Below are positions 1 through 7,073 of a stretch of DNA of 64,000 bases, in pieces; the stretch's first letter is position 1; each line of letters begins with the position of its first letter. A program made the position numbers and the translations under genes. The notes beneath the pieces were generated by a model, which saw nothing but the letters and a program-made list of their open reading frames with translations, ran no database searches and had not been told where the DNA came from. Where the stretch lies: contig CAIRTQ010000055.1 of NCBI GenBank assembly GCA_903881545.1, forward strand, positions 1 to 64,000. The letters run 5' to 3'. This DNA comes from an uncultured Elusimicrobia bacterium. GTDB taxonomy: Bacteria > Elusimicrobiota > Elusimicrobia > UBA1565 > UBA9628.

Positions 1-195
1 CAGCGCCAAGCCAAGGATGTAGTCCGAAGTCGTGTAGGTGCCTTTGCGCTTCCACAGGCCAGGCAAGCAATCCAGCGTGGTGATGAGTCCGATTTGGTGG
101 GCCAATTCCGTCAACAGCGGCAACCCGGCAAATGATGTGACAACCAGTTCCTTCGATTTTTCAACTTTCCAGCGGTGCCCATTTTGAAGTATCAT
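1..195 (-). mobile_element. IS1380-like transposase, N-terminal part (runs off window)
   Basis: The reverse strand from 195 down to 1 reads as an open frame of 65 codons that leaves the window. It starts MILQNGHRWKVEKSKE and continues with FAGLPLLTELAHQIG, then KRKGTYTTSDYILGLAL. This resembles the N-terminus of IS1380-type DDE transposases, in which a 'GGLPLL-E-L--LGL' segment is followed by a 'K-R-GY--SDYVL-LA' segment. The next upstream in-frame stop is at 229-231, so the ATG at 195 is the natural start. The catalytic DDE residues would lie outside the window, so it cannot be judged whether the element is intact. No terminal inverted repeat was identified between 196 and 315. The family call is from recognition of sequence pattern. 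Confidence 0.7.
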
Positions 196-315
196 CCTTT
201 CACCTCGCGGGTGAAAAGTTTGCGCTTTTCACCGATTCTTCCCTTTCGACGGGACGCGAGGTATTTTATTTCTTATCGATCCTCCTTGTTTGAGGATTGG
301 GGACAGTATCTTCAG

Positions 316-344
316 TTGACCGCGTTCCCGTACCGGGATATAAT
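316..344 (+). promoter_or_regulatory. Sigma70-type promoter for the lipoprotein gene
   Basis: TTGACC at 316-321 and TATAAT at 339-344 are separated by 17 nt, close to the consensus. The gene they would drive starts at 389, giving a leader of about 38 nt. Confidence 0.7.
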
Positions 345-388
345 CTTTCCAAGAGGGAAACTGCGTTTTTATAATAGTGGGGGACAAA

Positions 389-940
389 ATGATGAACCGC
401 AATCTGAGTCGGATCTTTTCGTTCGGCTGTTTTGGGCCGGCTTTGCTCTTGACGCTGTCAGGGTGCGCTCACATGTCCCGCACCGGGGGGCCCGAGTGGA
501 CGACGGGCGACTGCCGGAAATTCATTGTCAAGGACAAGAACTTTGAATCGAATCTGTATTACTGCGGCGTGGGTGAGTCTGACTTGATCGGCGATACGTA
601 CATCGAGAAGCAGAAAGCGCAGTCTCGCTGCAACGGCAGGATCGTGGAGTCCATCAAGACGGTTGTAGACACGCTGAACAAAGACTTCGCCAAAGAGACC
701 AAGCTGAACAATTCCGCCGACACGGAGCAGAGATTCGAGACCGCGACCAAAGGCTGGGCACAGTCGACAATCGTCGGAGTGACCTATCCGCTCTCCTACA
801 GAGGCGCCGACACTTATTATGTCCTCTGCCAATCCAGGGGTGAAGTCGCCTCGCTCCAGACCCTGCGGCCCGAAGAGCGGGAATTCGTCGAGCGAGACGC
901 CCAGAAAGCGTTCGATGAATTAGCGAACAAGCCCAAGTAG
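389..940 (+). CDS. Putative outer-membrane lipoprotein, function unknown
   Basis: The ATG at 389 is preceded by a GGGGGA ribosome-binding sequence about 6 nt upstream; an in-frame GTG at 377 is less likely. The N-terminus has basic residues, a hydrophobic core and a lipobox ending LSGC, so the product should be a lipoprotein. The mature part is about 155 residues, with two more cysteines near its N-terminus (CRKF and YYCG) and a charged helical middle in which a 'KAQSRCNGRI' stretch faintly recalls LPP20-type lipoproteins. That resemblance is weak. The gene stands alone behind its own promoter, between an IS fragment and a toxin-antitoxin pair. The function cannot be stated from the sequence. 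Confidence 0.6.
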   Translation: MMNRNLSRIFSFGCFGPALLLTLSGCAHMSRTGGPEWTTGDCRKFIVKDKNFESNLYYCGVGESDLIGDTYIEKQKAQSRCNGRIVESIKTVVDTLNKDFAKETKLNNSADTEQRFETATKGWAQSTIVGVTYPLSYRGADTYYVLCQSRGEVASLQTLRPEEREFVERDAQKAFDELANKPK

Positions 941-1044
941 ACGCGGGCGGAGAAAGACGAGCGGGCCGGGCCCCCTGGTCTGCTTGGAGAACGCCAGCCG
1001 GGCTGGGCAAATGGCTGAAGCCTGAAAGCCCCTGCCTCTTGCCC

Positions 1045-1068
1045 TATTGTACAATATAATGTACAATA
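1045..1068. promoter_or_regulatory. Palindromic operator overlapping the -10 box of the toxin-antitoxin operon
   Basis: TATTGTAC (1045-1052) and GTACAATA (1061-1068) are perfect 8-nt inverted arms around an 8-nt centre that contains TATAAT (1055-1060). The site lies 18 nt before the antitoxin start. Such a palindrome on the -10 element is the expected layout for binding of the antitoxin or the toxin-antitoxin complex (autoregulation). No clear -35 was found. Confidence 0.7.
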
Positions 1069-1085
1069 CATCAGGAGGGCAAAGT

Positions 1086-1334
1086 ATGATCAAAATCGTC
1101 GGCGTCTCATATGTCCGGGCGCACTTGCCGCAGATGGTCGCCGCTCTTGGAAAGAAGAAGCGGGACCGCGTAATCATAACCCGCAATGGCGCCGCTTCCG
1201 CCGTCCTGGTTTCTCCAGAGGAGCTTGAAACACTGGAGGTGCTTGCAGACAAAAAACTGATGCTCTCTCTATTGAAAGCGGAGGAAGACGAACGGGCCGA
1301 GCGCCTGGTCGAACACGAAGACATTTTCAAATGA
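1086..1334 (+). CDS. Type II antitoxin, Phd/YefM family
   Basis: 82 residues. AGGAGGG at 1073-1079 places the start at ATG 1086 rather than at the upstream in-frame ATG at 1059. The N-terminal half (VSYVRAHLPQMVAALG, then VIITRNGAASAVLVSPEE) is the typical Phd/YefM fold: a short helix, then the 'V-ITRNG-P-AVLV' strand-turn that helps form the DNA-binding dimer. The acidic helical C-terminus is where these proteins wrap the toxin. The stop codon overlaps the toxin start by 4 nt (ATGA), so the two are translationally coupled. The role is to neutralise the RelE-like toxin and to repress the operon through the palindrome at 1045-1068. Confidence 0.88.
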   Translation: MIKIVGVSYVRAHLPQMVAALGKKKRDRVIITRNGAASAVLVSPEELETLEVLADKKLMLSLLKAEEDERAERLVEHEDIFK

Positions 1335-1588
1335 TCTACCGAGTCCTCTACACCCAAGAAGCGGCTCGGCAAATTGGAAAGCTGGATAAGCCCATCAAGG
1401 AACGCATTCGAAAAACCATCATCCGGCTTTCCGAACATCCGGAATTAGGGAAACGATTGACCGGCCTGCTCAGCGATCGCTGGTCATACCGGGCCGGGGA
1501 TTGGCGCATCCTGTACAAGATCCGGAACCTTGAGCTGGTCGTCTTGATCCTTACCGTCGGACATCGCAGAGAAGTGTATGACGCGTAA
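1331..1588 (+). CDS. Type II toxin, RelE/ParE superfamily
   Basis: 85 residues, the usual length for RelE/ParE toxins. It begins MIYRVLYTQEAARQIGKLD, followed by a helix with KPIKERI, then 'GKRLTGLLSDRWSYRAGDWRILY' and 'ILTVGHRREVYD'. The pattern R-x-GDWRI-Y and the terminal 'V-HR-EVY' are hallmarks of RelE-fold toxins. RelE members cleave mRNA on the ribosome and ParE members poison gyrase. The basic and aromatic C-terminal HRREVYD favours RelE-type ribonuclease, but this is not certain. It is cotranscribed with the Phd-like antitoxin just upstream. Confidence 0.87.
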   Translation: MIYRVLYTQEAARQIGKLDKPIKERIRKTIIRLSEHPELGKRLTGLLSDRWSYRAGDWRILYKIRNLELVVLILTVGHRREVYDA

Positions 1589-1636
1589 GAAACGCGGCGG
1601 CATCATCGCTGGCGGAAGCGCGCAGAACCCGCCTTC

Positions 1637-1774
1637 AGCCTGCGCCAAGGGTCTATAGTTGAAGCGCCAAAAGGCCAGATGGTGATAAAGGGCAAAGGGC
1701 AGAGCAAATTGTCCCTGCCTCAAATGCTCCGAGGCATCACCAAGGCCAATCGGCATCCCGAGCAAGAATGGTGA
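1637..1774 (+). pseudogene. MazE-like antitoxin remnant (C-terminal part)
   Basis: Between the RelE-like toxin and the next gene one frame reads SLRQGSIVEAPKGQMVIKG, then KLSLPQMLRGITKANRHPEQEW and a stop at 1772-1774. This follows the end of MazE/PemI antitoxins, whose swapped-hairpin domain has 'L--GS-VEL---G-LVI' and whose toxin-binding tail has 'Y-LEELL--ITPEN-H-E-DW'. The N-terminal DNA-binding half is missing and no start codon with a ribosome-binding site fits; the first in-frame ATG is at 1679. No MazF-like gene follows. It is most likely a decayed toxin-antitoxin locus. The identification rests on a short stretch and is moderate. Confidence 0.5.
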
Positions 1775-2472
1775 AGAACCGCGCGCCCGGGTCACCGTCG
1801 CTGGCGGGCATCGGCGCCTTGCCGCTGGCCCTGGCTCTGCTCTGCGCGCTGCAATTGCCGGCGGCGGCGAAATCTCCCTTGGCCTGCGTCGTCAAGATCT
1901 CCAGCGCGGCCTATCACGAGCCGCAGACCCTGCGGGCCTTGCTGGACTGCCAGAACAAGAAGCTGGGCAACGCCGTGGCTTCCTACACGAAGAGGCACGG
2001 ACAGGCGCCCTCGGAAGACACCCAGGGCCAATGGGCGGACCGGCAGCGCGCGGAGGTGCGCGGTTATCTGCGGCGCCACCCGGATCGGGCGACCCTGCAG
2101 GAGAAGTCCTCCGCGGCGCCTCAGGCCGGGGCAGGAAGCGGAAAGCAACCCGACAACACAGATTTGGACGCCTTGAGGCAGTCCTTGTGGGCGGAGTCGG
2201 ACGAGGGCCGCAAGGGAGTGACGCCCCAAATGGCCCAGGACATCATCCGAATGATCACGGCGCAACAGGGCTCCGTGAGTCCGGACATGACCAAGCTCCT
2301 CGACGCGGTGCAGAAGGATGGAGCCGCGCTTTCGGACGACACGGTCAGCCAACTCAAGGCCGCGGCGCGTCAGGCCAACGTCTCTGGATTGGATCTTGGC
2401 GTCAAGCCGGATATTCAGGAGTTCCTGCTCAAGGGCGACGGCAAGCCTGCCGCGTCGCCCGGTACGAATTAG
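1768..2472 (+). CDS. Secreted protein of unknown function
   Basis: 234 residues when started at ATG 1768, which overlaps the MazE-like remnant; no good ribosome-binding site is seen, so the start is uncertain. Residues 1-34 form a convincing signal peptide (basic start, LPLALALLCALQL core, AAA cleavage region). The mature part has two cysteines (LACVVK and LLDCQNKK), an Ala/Gly/Gln-rich linker near residue 115, and predicted helices afterwards (MAQDIIRMITAQQG, MTKLLDAVQKDG, TVSQLKAAARQ). No family was recognised. The helix-rich C-terminal half may be a small structural or binding domain. Confidence 0.6.
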   Translation: MVKNRAPGSPSLAGIGALPLALALLCALQLPAAAKSPLACVVKISSAAYHEPQTLRALLDCQNKKLGNAVASYTKRHGQAPSEDTQGQWADRQRAEVRGYLRRHPDRATLQEKSSAAPQAGAGSGKQPDNTDLDALRQSLWAESDEGRKGVTPQMAQDIIRMITAQQGSVSPDMTKLLDAVQKDGAALSDDTVSQLKAAARQANVSGLDLGVKPDIQEFLLKGDGKPAASPGTN

Positions 2473-2530
2473 GGACTGCCGCAACCCTGTCGGCCAGGGC
2501 GAGCCTCCGCCGCCCTGGGTAGGGGGCCTG

Positions 2531-2571
2531 TACCATGAAAAAGCAACATGTGAAGGAGGAATTTCATGGTA
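2531..2571. repeat. Inverted repeat with ribosome-binding site in the loop
   Basis: TACCATGAAA (2531-2540) and TTTCATGGTA (2562-2571) are perfect 10-nt inverted arms separated by 21 nt. The loop contains AAGGAGG (2553-2559), and the downstream arm contains an ATG (2566) that is in frame with the toxin gene below. It could be an operator, an RNA hairpin that controls translation, or a relic of a small mobile element. There is no T-run to make it a standard terminator. Confidence 0.5.
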
Positions 2572-2611
2572 TCGTATTTTCAGTGCCCGGCCCGGGTAAT
2601 CCGCCGATCTG

Positions 2612-2640
2612 TTGACAATAGGCACACATCGCGCTACACT
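2612..2640 (+). promoter_or_regulatory. Sigma70-type promoter of the BrnT-like toxin-antitoxin pair
   Basis: TTGACA (2612-2617) and TACACT (2635-2640) are 17 nt apart. The toxin start ATG is at 2650, only 9 nt after the -10 box, so the transcript would be almost leaderless. Confidence 0.7.
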
Positions 2641-2649
2641 GGTAATAGG

Positions 2650-2925
2650 ATGAAAGCGGTCCGCTGGGGCGGAGAAAAGAATGAATGGCTGAAGGCCAAC
2701 CGCAATGTCGGCTTTGAGCTCGTCGCCTTCAAGATCGCGGCCGGAGAAGTTCTGGACATCGTCGAGCATCGCAACAAGGAACGGTACCCAAACCAGCGAA
2801 TCTTTGTTTTGGAGATAGAAGGCTATGCGTATCTTGTGCCGTTCGTGGAGACCGAGGCCGAGATATTTTTAAAGACCATCATCCCCAACAGGCAGGCGAC
2901 AAAACGGTATTTAGGCGGAGGCTAA
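2650..2925 (+). CDS. BrnT-like toxin (RelE-fold, type II toxin-antitoxin)
   Basis: 91 residues. The pattern 'W--EKNEWLKANRNVGFE' then 'VLDIVEHRNKERYPNQRIF' and 'YAYLVPFVE----IFLKTIIPNR-ATK-Y' is that of small toxins annotated as BrnT-like, which fold like RelE and act as ribonucleases. The start at ATG 2650 fits the promoter ending at 2640. An upstream in-frame ATG at 2566 with a strong AAGGAGG would add 28 residues that look unrelated to the family. An RHH protein starts 2 nt after the stop, in the toxin-first order typical of this family. Activity itself is inferred from family and context. Confidence 0.75.
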   Translation: MKAVRWGGEKNEWLKANRNVGFELVAFKIAAGEVLDIVEHRNKERYPNQRIFVLEIEGYAYLVPFVETEAEIFLKTIIPNRQATKRYLGGG

Positions 2926-2926
2926 C

Positions 2927-3199
2927 ATGGGCAAGCTGAACAAGGAAGAGGCGAAAATTTCCCGGTCCTATGGGAGCGGCGAGTGGAAACCCATAAAGAA
3001 CCGCAAGGCGGAGACCCGGCGTTACCAGTCCTACGTGCGTGACGCGCTTCAAAAGAGCAGCCGGGTCAATATCCGGATCTCGCCCCAGGATTTGGAAGGC
3101 ATGCAACAGAGGGCCATTGATGAAGGCATTCCTTATCAGACCCTCATGGCCAGCATCATCCACAAATACGTAGCCGGGAGATTCGTCGAGAGGCCGTGA
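2927..3199 (+). CDS. Antitoxin with ribbon-helix-helix (CopG-like) domain
   Basis: 90 residues, with GGAGG about 5 nt before the ATG. The C-terminal half 'RVNIRISPQDLEGMQQRA' followed by 'EGIPYQTLMASIIHKY' is a ribbon-helix-helix domain: a beta strand that enters the DNA major groove and two helices that make the dimer. The N-terminal half, rich in Lys and Arg ('SYGSGEWKPIKNRK'), would be the toxin-binding extension. It is cotranscribed with the BrnT-like toxin and probably represses the 2612-2640 promoter, as CopG-type antitoxins do. Confidence 0.8.
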   Translation: MGKLNKEEAKISRSYGSGEWKPIKNRKAETRRYQSYVRDALQKSSRVNIRISPQDLEGMQQRAIDEGIPYQTLMASIIHKYVAGRFVERP

Positions 3200-3224
3200 C
3201 CACCGGCGCCTGGCGTGGTATAAT
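3196..3224 (+). promoter_or_regulatory. Promoter of the HD-GYP response regulator
   Basis: GTGACC (3196-3201) and TATAAT (3219-3224) with a 17-nt spacer. The -35 overlaps the stop of the antitoxin gene. The leader to the ATG at 3276 is about 45 nt and has no evident ribosome-binding site. Confidence 0.55.
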
Positions 3225-3275
3225 AGGACAGCTTCACCCGAGCAGCCTTTTCGCCCGGGCAAGCCAAAACCGCCC

Positions 3276-4385
3276 ATGATCCATCCCGAGAGCCGCTGGC
3301 CGGCCGCGCACATCCTCGTCGTAGACGATATCCCCGAAAACCGCGTCCTCCTCAGCGAACAGCTCGACCAATCCGGCTACGCCGTCACCGCCGTCTCCAA
3401 CGGCGCCCAGGCCCTCGCCGCCGCCGCCAGCGTCCCCCCCGACCTCATCCTTCTCGACATCGACATGCCCGGCATGGACGGCTACGAAGTCTGCGCCAAG
3501 CTCAAGGCCGACCCCGCGCTCCGCGAGATCCCCGTCATCTTCCTCTCCGGCCTCGGCGACACCAACCACAAAGTCCGCGGCTTCGCCTCCGGCGGCATCG
3601 ACTACATCACCAAGCCCTTCGAAGCCAAGGAGCTTGAGGCCCGCGTCACCACCCATCTCAAGCTCCACTCCCTCCAGCTCGAGGTCGAGCGCAACAACAC
3701 CAACCTCCAGCACCTCGTAGACGAGCAGGTCAAGGAAATATCCGAATCGCACCTGGCCACCATCCTCGCCCTCTCCAAGCTCGCCGAGCATCGCGACCAG
3801 GAGACCGGCAACCACATCCTCCGCGTGCAGAGGTACTGCCGCGCCCTGGCCGTCAAGCTCGCCAGGCAAGGCAAGCTCGCCGGCGCGGACTGGGGCTTCA
3901 TCGAGAACATCTTCCAGGCCAGCGCCATGCACGACATCGGCAAGGTCGACATACCCGACCGCATCCTCCTTAAGCCCATGGCGCTGACCCCCGAGGAAAC
4001 CGCCATCATGAAGATGCACTCCGACCTCGGCGCCCAGACTTTGGCCGAGATCGTCGCCGCCTACCCCAAGAACACATTCCTTAAGATGGGCGCCGAAGTG
4101 GCCCAGTCCCACCACGAGCGCTGGGACGGCACCGGCTACCCCCGCGGCCTCGCCGGCGAGAACATCCCCATCTCCGCCCGCATCCTTATGGTCGCCGATG
4201 TCTACGACGCCCTGCGCAGCGCCCGGCCTTACAAGAAGCCCATAGACGCCGCCCAGGCCCGCGCCATCCTCCTGGAAGGCGACGGCCGCACCATGCCCCG
4301 GCATTTCGACCCTGCCGTCCTGGAAGCCTTCAAGCAGATCTCCGGCGAGTTCGAAGCCATCTACAGCGAGTTCAACGAGCCTTGA
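3276..4385 (+). CDS. Response regulator with HD-GYP domain (cyclic di-GMP phosphodiesterase)
   Basis: 369 residues. Residues 11-128 are a receiver domain: acidic pair at D17-D18, phospho-acceptor D61 in LLDIDMPGMDGYE, and K113 in ITKPF. A short coiled segment (130-165) leads to an HD-GYP domain with MHDIGKVDIPDRIL (H219-D220) and HHERWDGTGYPRGL (279-292), the residues that bind the metal centre and define the GYP subfamily. HD-GYP proteins hydrolyse c-di-GMP to pGpG or GMP. RpfG has the same architecture. No partner kinase is adjacent. Its place upstream of a polysaccharide locus suggests control of surface polymer or biofilm behaviour. Almost every codon ends in C or G, which produces a long spurious antisense frame. 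Confidence 0.92.
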   Translation: MIHPESRWPAAHILVVDDIPENRVLLSEQLDQSGYAVTAVSNGAQALAAAASVPPDLILLDIDMPGMDGYEVCAKLKADPALREIPVIFLSGLGDTNHKVRGFASGGIDYITKPFEAKELEARVTTHLKLHSLQLEVERNNTNLQHLVDEQVKEISESHLATILALSKLAEHRDQETGNHILRVQRYCRALAVKLARQGKLAGADWGFIENIFQASAMHDIGKVDIPDRILLKPMALTPEETAIMKMHSDLGAQTLAEIVAAYPKNTFLKMGAEVAQSHHERWDGTGYPRGLAGENIPISARILMVADVYDALRSARPYKKPIDAAQARAILLEGDGRTMPRHFDPAVLEAFKQISGEFEAIYSEFNEP

Positions 4386-4421
4386 CCCGGGCGCGGAGCG
4401 GGAGCCAGAGGTAACCCCCTA

Positions 4422-6320
4422 ATGTGCGGAATCTGCGGCATCGTCAACAAAGACGGCTCCACCCCCGACTCGGCGCTGCTCAAGAAATCCAACGACCTCT
4501 TCACCCACCGCGGGCCTGACGACGAAGGGCTCTTCGTCCACGGCCCGGCCGGGCTGGCCATGCGCCGCCTGGCCATCATCGATCTCAACACCGGCCACCA
4601 GCCCATCACCTCGGCCGACGGCCGCTACACCATCGTCTTCAACGGCGAGATCTACAACTTCCTGGAACTGCGCGCCGAGCTTGTCGCCCAAGGCTGCTCC
4701 TTCCGCACCAAGACCGACACCGAGGTCATCCTCACCCTCTACCAGCGCCTCGGCACGGACTGCGTCAAGCGCCTGCGCGGCATGTTCGCCTTCGCCATCT
4801 GGGACAAGCTCGACGAGCGTTTGTTTTTGGCGCGCGACCGCATCGGCAAGAAGCCCCTGGTCTACACCGAGCAGCCCGGCTTCTTCGCCTTCGCCTCGGA
4901 GCTGCGTTCGCTCTTCGTCTGGCCCGGCGTCTCGCGCGATATCGACCCGCAGGCCATAGACCTCTTCCTCTCCCTTCAGTACATCCCCTCGCCCGGCACC
5001 ATCTACCGCAGCGTCCGCAAGCTGCCCCCCGGGCACACCTTGGTCTATCACAAGGGCAAGAGCACGGTGGAGCGCTACTGGGACCTGCCCTTGGGCCAGC
5101 CTCCCATCACCCGCGATTTCGAGACCGCCAAGCATCTGGTCGCCGACAAGCTCCGCGAAGCCGTGCGCCTGCGCCTGATCTCGGACGTGCCCCTGGGAGC
5201 TTTCCTTTCCGGAGGGATCGACTCCTCCATCATCGTGGCGCTCATGAGCGAGCTCTCCGACCGGCCGGTCAAGACCTTCGCCATCGGCTTCGAGGAAGAG
5301 GCGTTCTCCGAGTTGCGTTTCGCCAAGGTCCTGGCCCAGCGCTACGGCTGCGAGCACACCGAGCTCATCGTCAAGCCCCAGATGGCCGACGTCCTGCCCA
5401 AGCTGGCCTGGCATTACGGCGAGCCCTACGCCGACTCCTCGGCCCTGCCTTCCTATTATGTGGCCCGGGAGACGCGGCGCTATGTCACCGTGGCTTTGAA
5501 CGGCGACGGCGGCGACGAGAACTTCGCCGGCTACATCCGCTACTTCGCCATGAAGCTGGCGCGGGTCTTCGACGCCCTGCCCGCCAGCGCGCGCAGCGGC
5601 CTCAAGGCCGGGGCGGAGCGCCTGCCGGACTGGCACGCGCCCTATGGCTTCACCTGGCGGCTCAAGCGCTTCCTGCGCTCCACTTTGCTGCAGGACCTGC
5701 CCCACCGCCACCTCAAGATGATCTGCTATTTCTCGGAGGAGGACAAGGCCGGCCTCTACGCTCCGGAGTTCCTGGCGCGTCTGGGCGTCCCCGGCTCGGC
5801 CGGCGGCTACATGAAGCGCGCCTTCGCGGACTGCGCGGGGGAGGATTTCGTCAACCGCCTCCTTTATGTGGACTTCAAGACCTACCTGCCCGAGTGCCTC
5901 ATGACCAAGATGGACATCGCGGCCATGGCCAACTCCCTGGAAGGGCGCTCGCCGTTCTTGGATCACGAGTTCGTGGAGCTGGTCTACCGCATGCCTGGGG
6001 ACTGGAAGCTCAAGGGCCTGCGCGGGCACAAGTACCTGCTCAAGGAAGCCTTCCGCGACAAGCTGCCGCCCGTGATCTTCAACCGGGGCAAGATGGGCTT
6101 CGGCATCCCGCTGGGCACCTGGTTTCGCGGGCCGCTCAAGTCCTATTGGGAAGATCATGTCCTGGGCTCCCGCGCCCTGTCGCGCGGCTATTTCAACCCG
6201 GCCGCCCTGCGCCGCATCTGGGACGAGCATCAAAGCGGGCGCCGCGACCACGGTTACCGCCTCTGGGCCCTGCTCATGCTGGAGCTCTGGCACGAGAACT
6301 GCCTGGAAGCCGGGCAATAG
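4422..6320 (+). CDS. asnB: Asparagine synthase (glutamine-hydrolysing)
   Basis: 632 residues. The start is fixed by the N-terminal nucleophile: MCGICGIVN gives Cys2 after removal of Met. Residues 2-210 are a class II glutamine amidotransferase domain, with FNGEIYNF and the D-E glutamine-binding pattern. Residues 225-600 form the synthetase domain, with the ATP pyrophosphatase loop SGGIDSS near residue 263. It transfers ammonia from glutamine to aspartate with ATP consumption. Paralogues of this length in polysaccharide loci often amidate sugars or lipid-linked precursors instead (the AsnB/WbpS type). Here it is followed directly by a TPR gene (stop TAG abutting ATG) and by glycosyltransferases, so an amidation role in glycan assembly is possible. 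Confidence 0.9.
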   Translation: MCGICGIVNKDGSTPDSALLKKSNDLFTHRGPDDEGLFVHGPAGLAMRRLAIIDLNTGHQPITSADGRYTIVFNGEIYNFLELRAELVAQGCSFRTKTDTEVILTLYQRLGTDCVKRLRGMFAFAIWDKLDERLFLARDRIGKKPLVYTEQPGFFAFASELRSLFVWPGVSRDIDPQAIDLFLSLQYIPSPGTIYRSVRKLPPGHTLVYHKGKSTVERYWDLPLGQPPITRDFETAKHLVADKLREAVRLRLISDVPLGAFLSGGIDSSIIVALMSELSDRPVKTFAIGFEEEAFSELRFAKVLAQRYGCEHTELIVKPQMADVLPKLAWHYGEPYADSSALPSYYVARETRRYVTVALNGDGGDENFAGYIRYFAMKLARVFDALPASARSGLKAGAERLPDWHAPYGFTWRLKRFLRSTLLQDLPHRHLKMICYFSEEDKAGLYAPEFLARLGVPGSAGGYMKRAFADCAGEDFVNRLLYVDFKTYLPECLMTKMDIAAMANSLEGRSPFLDHEFVELVYRMPGDWKLKGLRGHKYLLKEAFRDKLPPVIFNRGKMGFGIPLGTWFRGPLKSYWEDHVLGSRALSRGYFNPAALRRIWDEHQSGRRDHGYRLWALLMLELWHENCLEAGQ

Positions 6321-7073
6321 ATGGAGCTTGCCAAGATAGTGGCCATCGCCTTCGGCGAGGAGCGCAGCCGCCCGCCGAGCGAGAAGGAAAAGTCTGAAGC
6401 CCAGCGATTCTTCATGCAGGGGGAAACCCTCAACGAGCAGGGGCGCTTCGGCGAGGCCGAGGAGCTGTTTTTAGCCGCGCTCAAGAAGGAGCCAGAATAC
6501 GAGGCCGCCATCGGCGGTCTGGCCTGGAGTCTGGCCGGCCAGGGCGATGGCGAGAAGGCCCTGGAGCTGCTGGATCAGGCCGACCGGTTTGAACCAAGGG
6601 ACGACGCCTTGGCCTTGGGCCGCGGCCGCTGTCTTAAGGAGATGGGCCGCATGGACGAGGCCGCCGCGGCCTTCGACACGGCCCTGAGCCTTGACCCGCA
6701 GAACGCGGCCATCAGCTACGAGCGCGGGCTTTGCCAGGTCGCCATGGGGCGCGACGACCTGGCGCTGGCCAGCTTCGCCTCGGCTCTGCGCCTCAACGGC
6801 CGGTACGCCCCGGCTTGGGACCAGAAGGGCGAGTGCCTGCGCCGGCAGGGTTTATTGGAAGACGCTTTGGTCTGTCTGCAAAAGGCCGTGGATTCTGACG
6901 AGAGCCTGCCTTCGGCCTGGTTCAACCAAGCCCAGGTCTTGGAAGCGCTGGGGCGGGGAGCGGAAGCCGGACGATGCTACGCCAGGTTCGTGCCCCTGGC
7001 GCCGGCGCATCAGGCCGAGAAGCAGTTTCAGGCGCGGCAGAAGGCGCTGGAATTGGGCGCCGCGCTGGACTAA
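6321..7073 (+). CDS. TPR-repeat protein
   Basis: 250 residues with no signal peptide. The ATG follows the asnB stop codon without a gap, so the two are surely cotranscribed. After about 30 residues come tandem tetratricopeptide repeats with the W/L-G-A-Y-F-A-P pattern, for example 'GRFGEAEELFLAALKKEPE', 'GRMDEAAAAFDTALSLDP' and 'GRDDLALASFASALRLN', some six repeats up to residue 235. TPR arrays are protein-binding scaffolds, and the partner is unknown. It may organise enzymes of the neighbouring glycan pathway. The last 4 nt overlap the convergent glycosyltransferase gene. Confidence 0.85.
   Translation: MELAKIVAIAFGEERSRPPSEKEKSEAQRFFMQGETLNEQGRFGEAEELFLAALKKEPEYEAAIGGLAWSLAGQGDGEKALELLDQADRFEPRDDALALGRGRCLKEMGRMDEAAAAFDTALSLDPQNAAISYERGLCQVAMGRDDLALASFASALRLNGRYAPAWDQKGECLRRQGLLEDALVCLQKAVDSDESLPSAWFNQAQVLEALGRGAEAGRCYARFVPLAPAHQAEKQFQARQKALELGAALD

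Noticed and set aside
2031-2522. 163-residue Gly/Arg-rich plus-strand frame
   Set aside because: Out-of-frame shadow of the secreted protein gene at 1768-2472, with typical low-complexity shadow composition.
4419-6317. 632-residue minus-strand frame opposite asnB
   Set aside because: The plus strand is a full-length asparagine synthase with all motifs. High G/C at third codon positions removes stops from the opposite frame; the antisense product is low-complexity and unlike any family.
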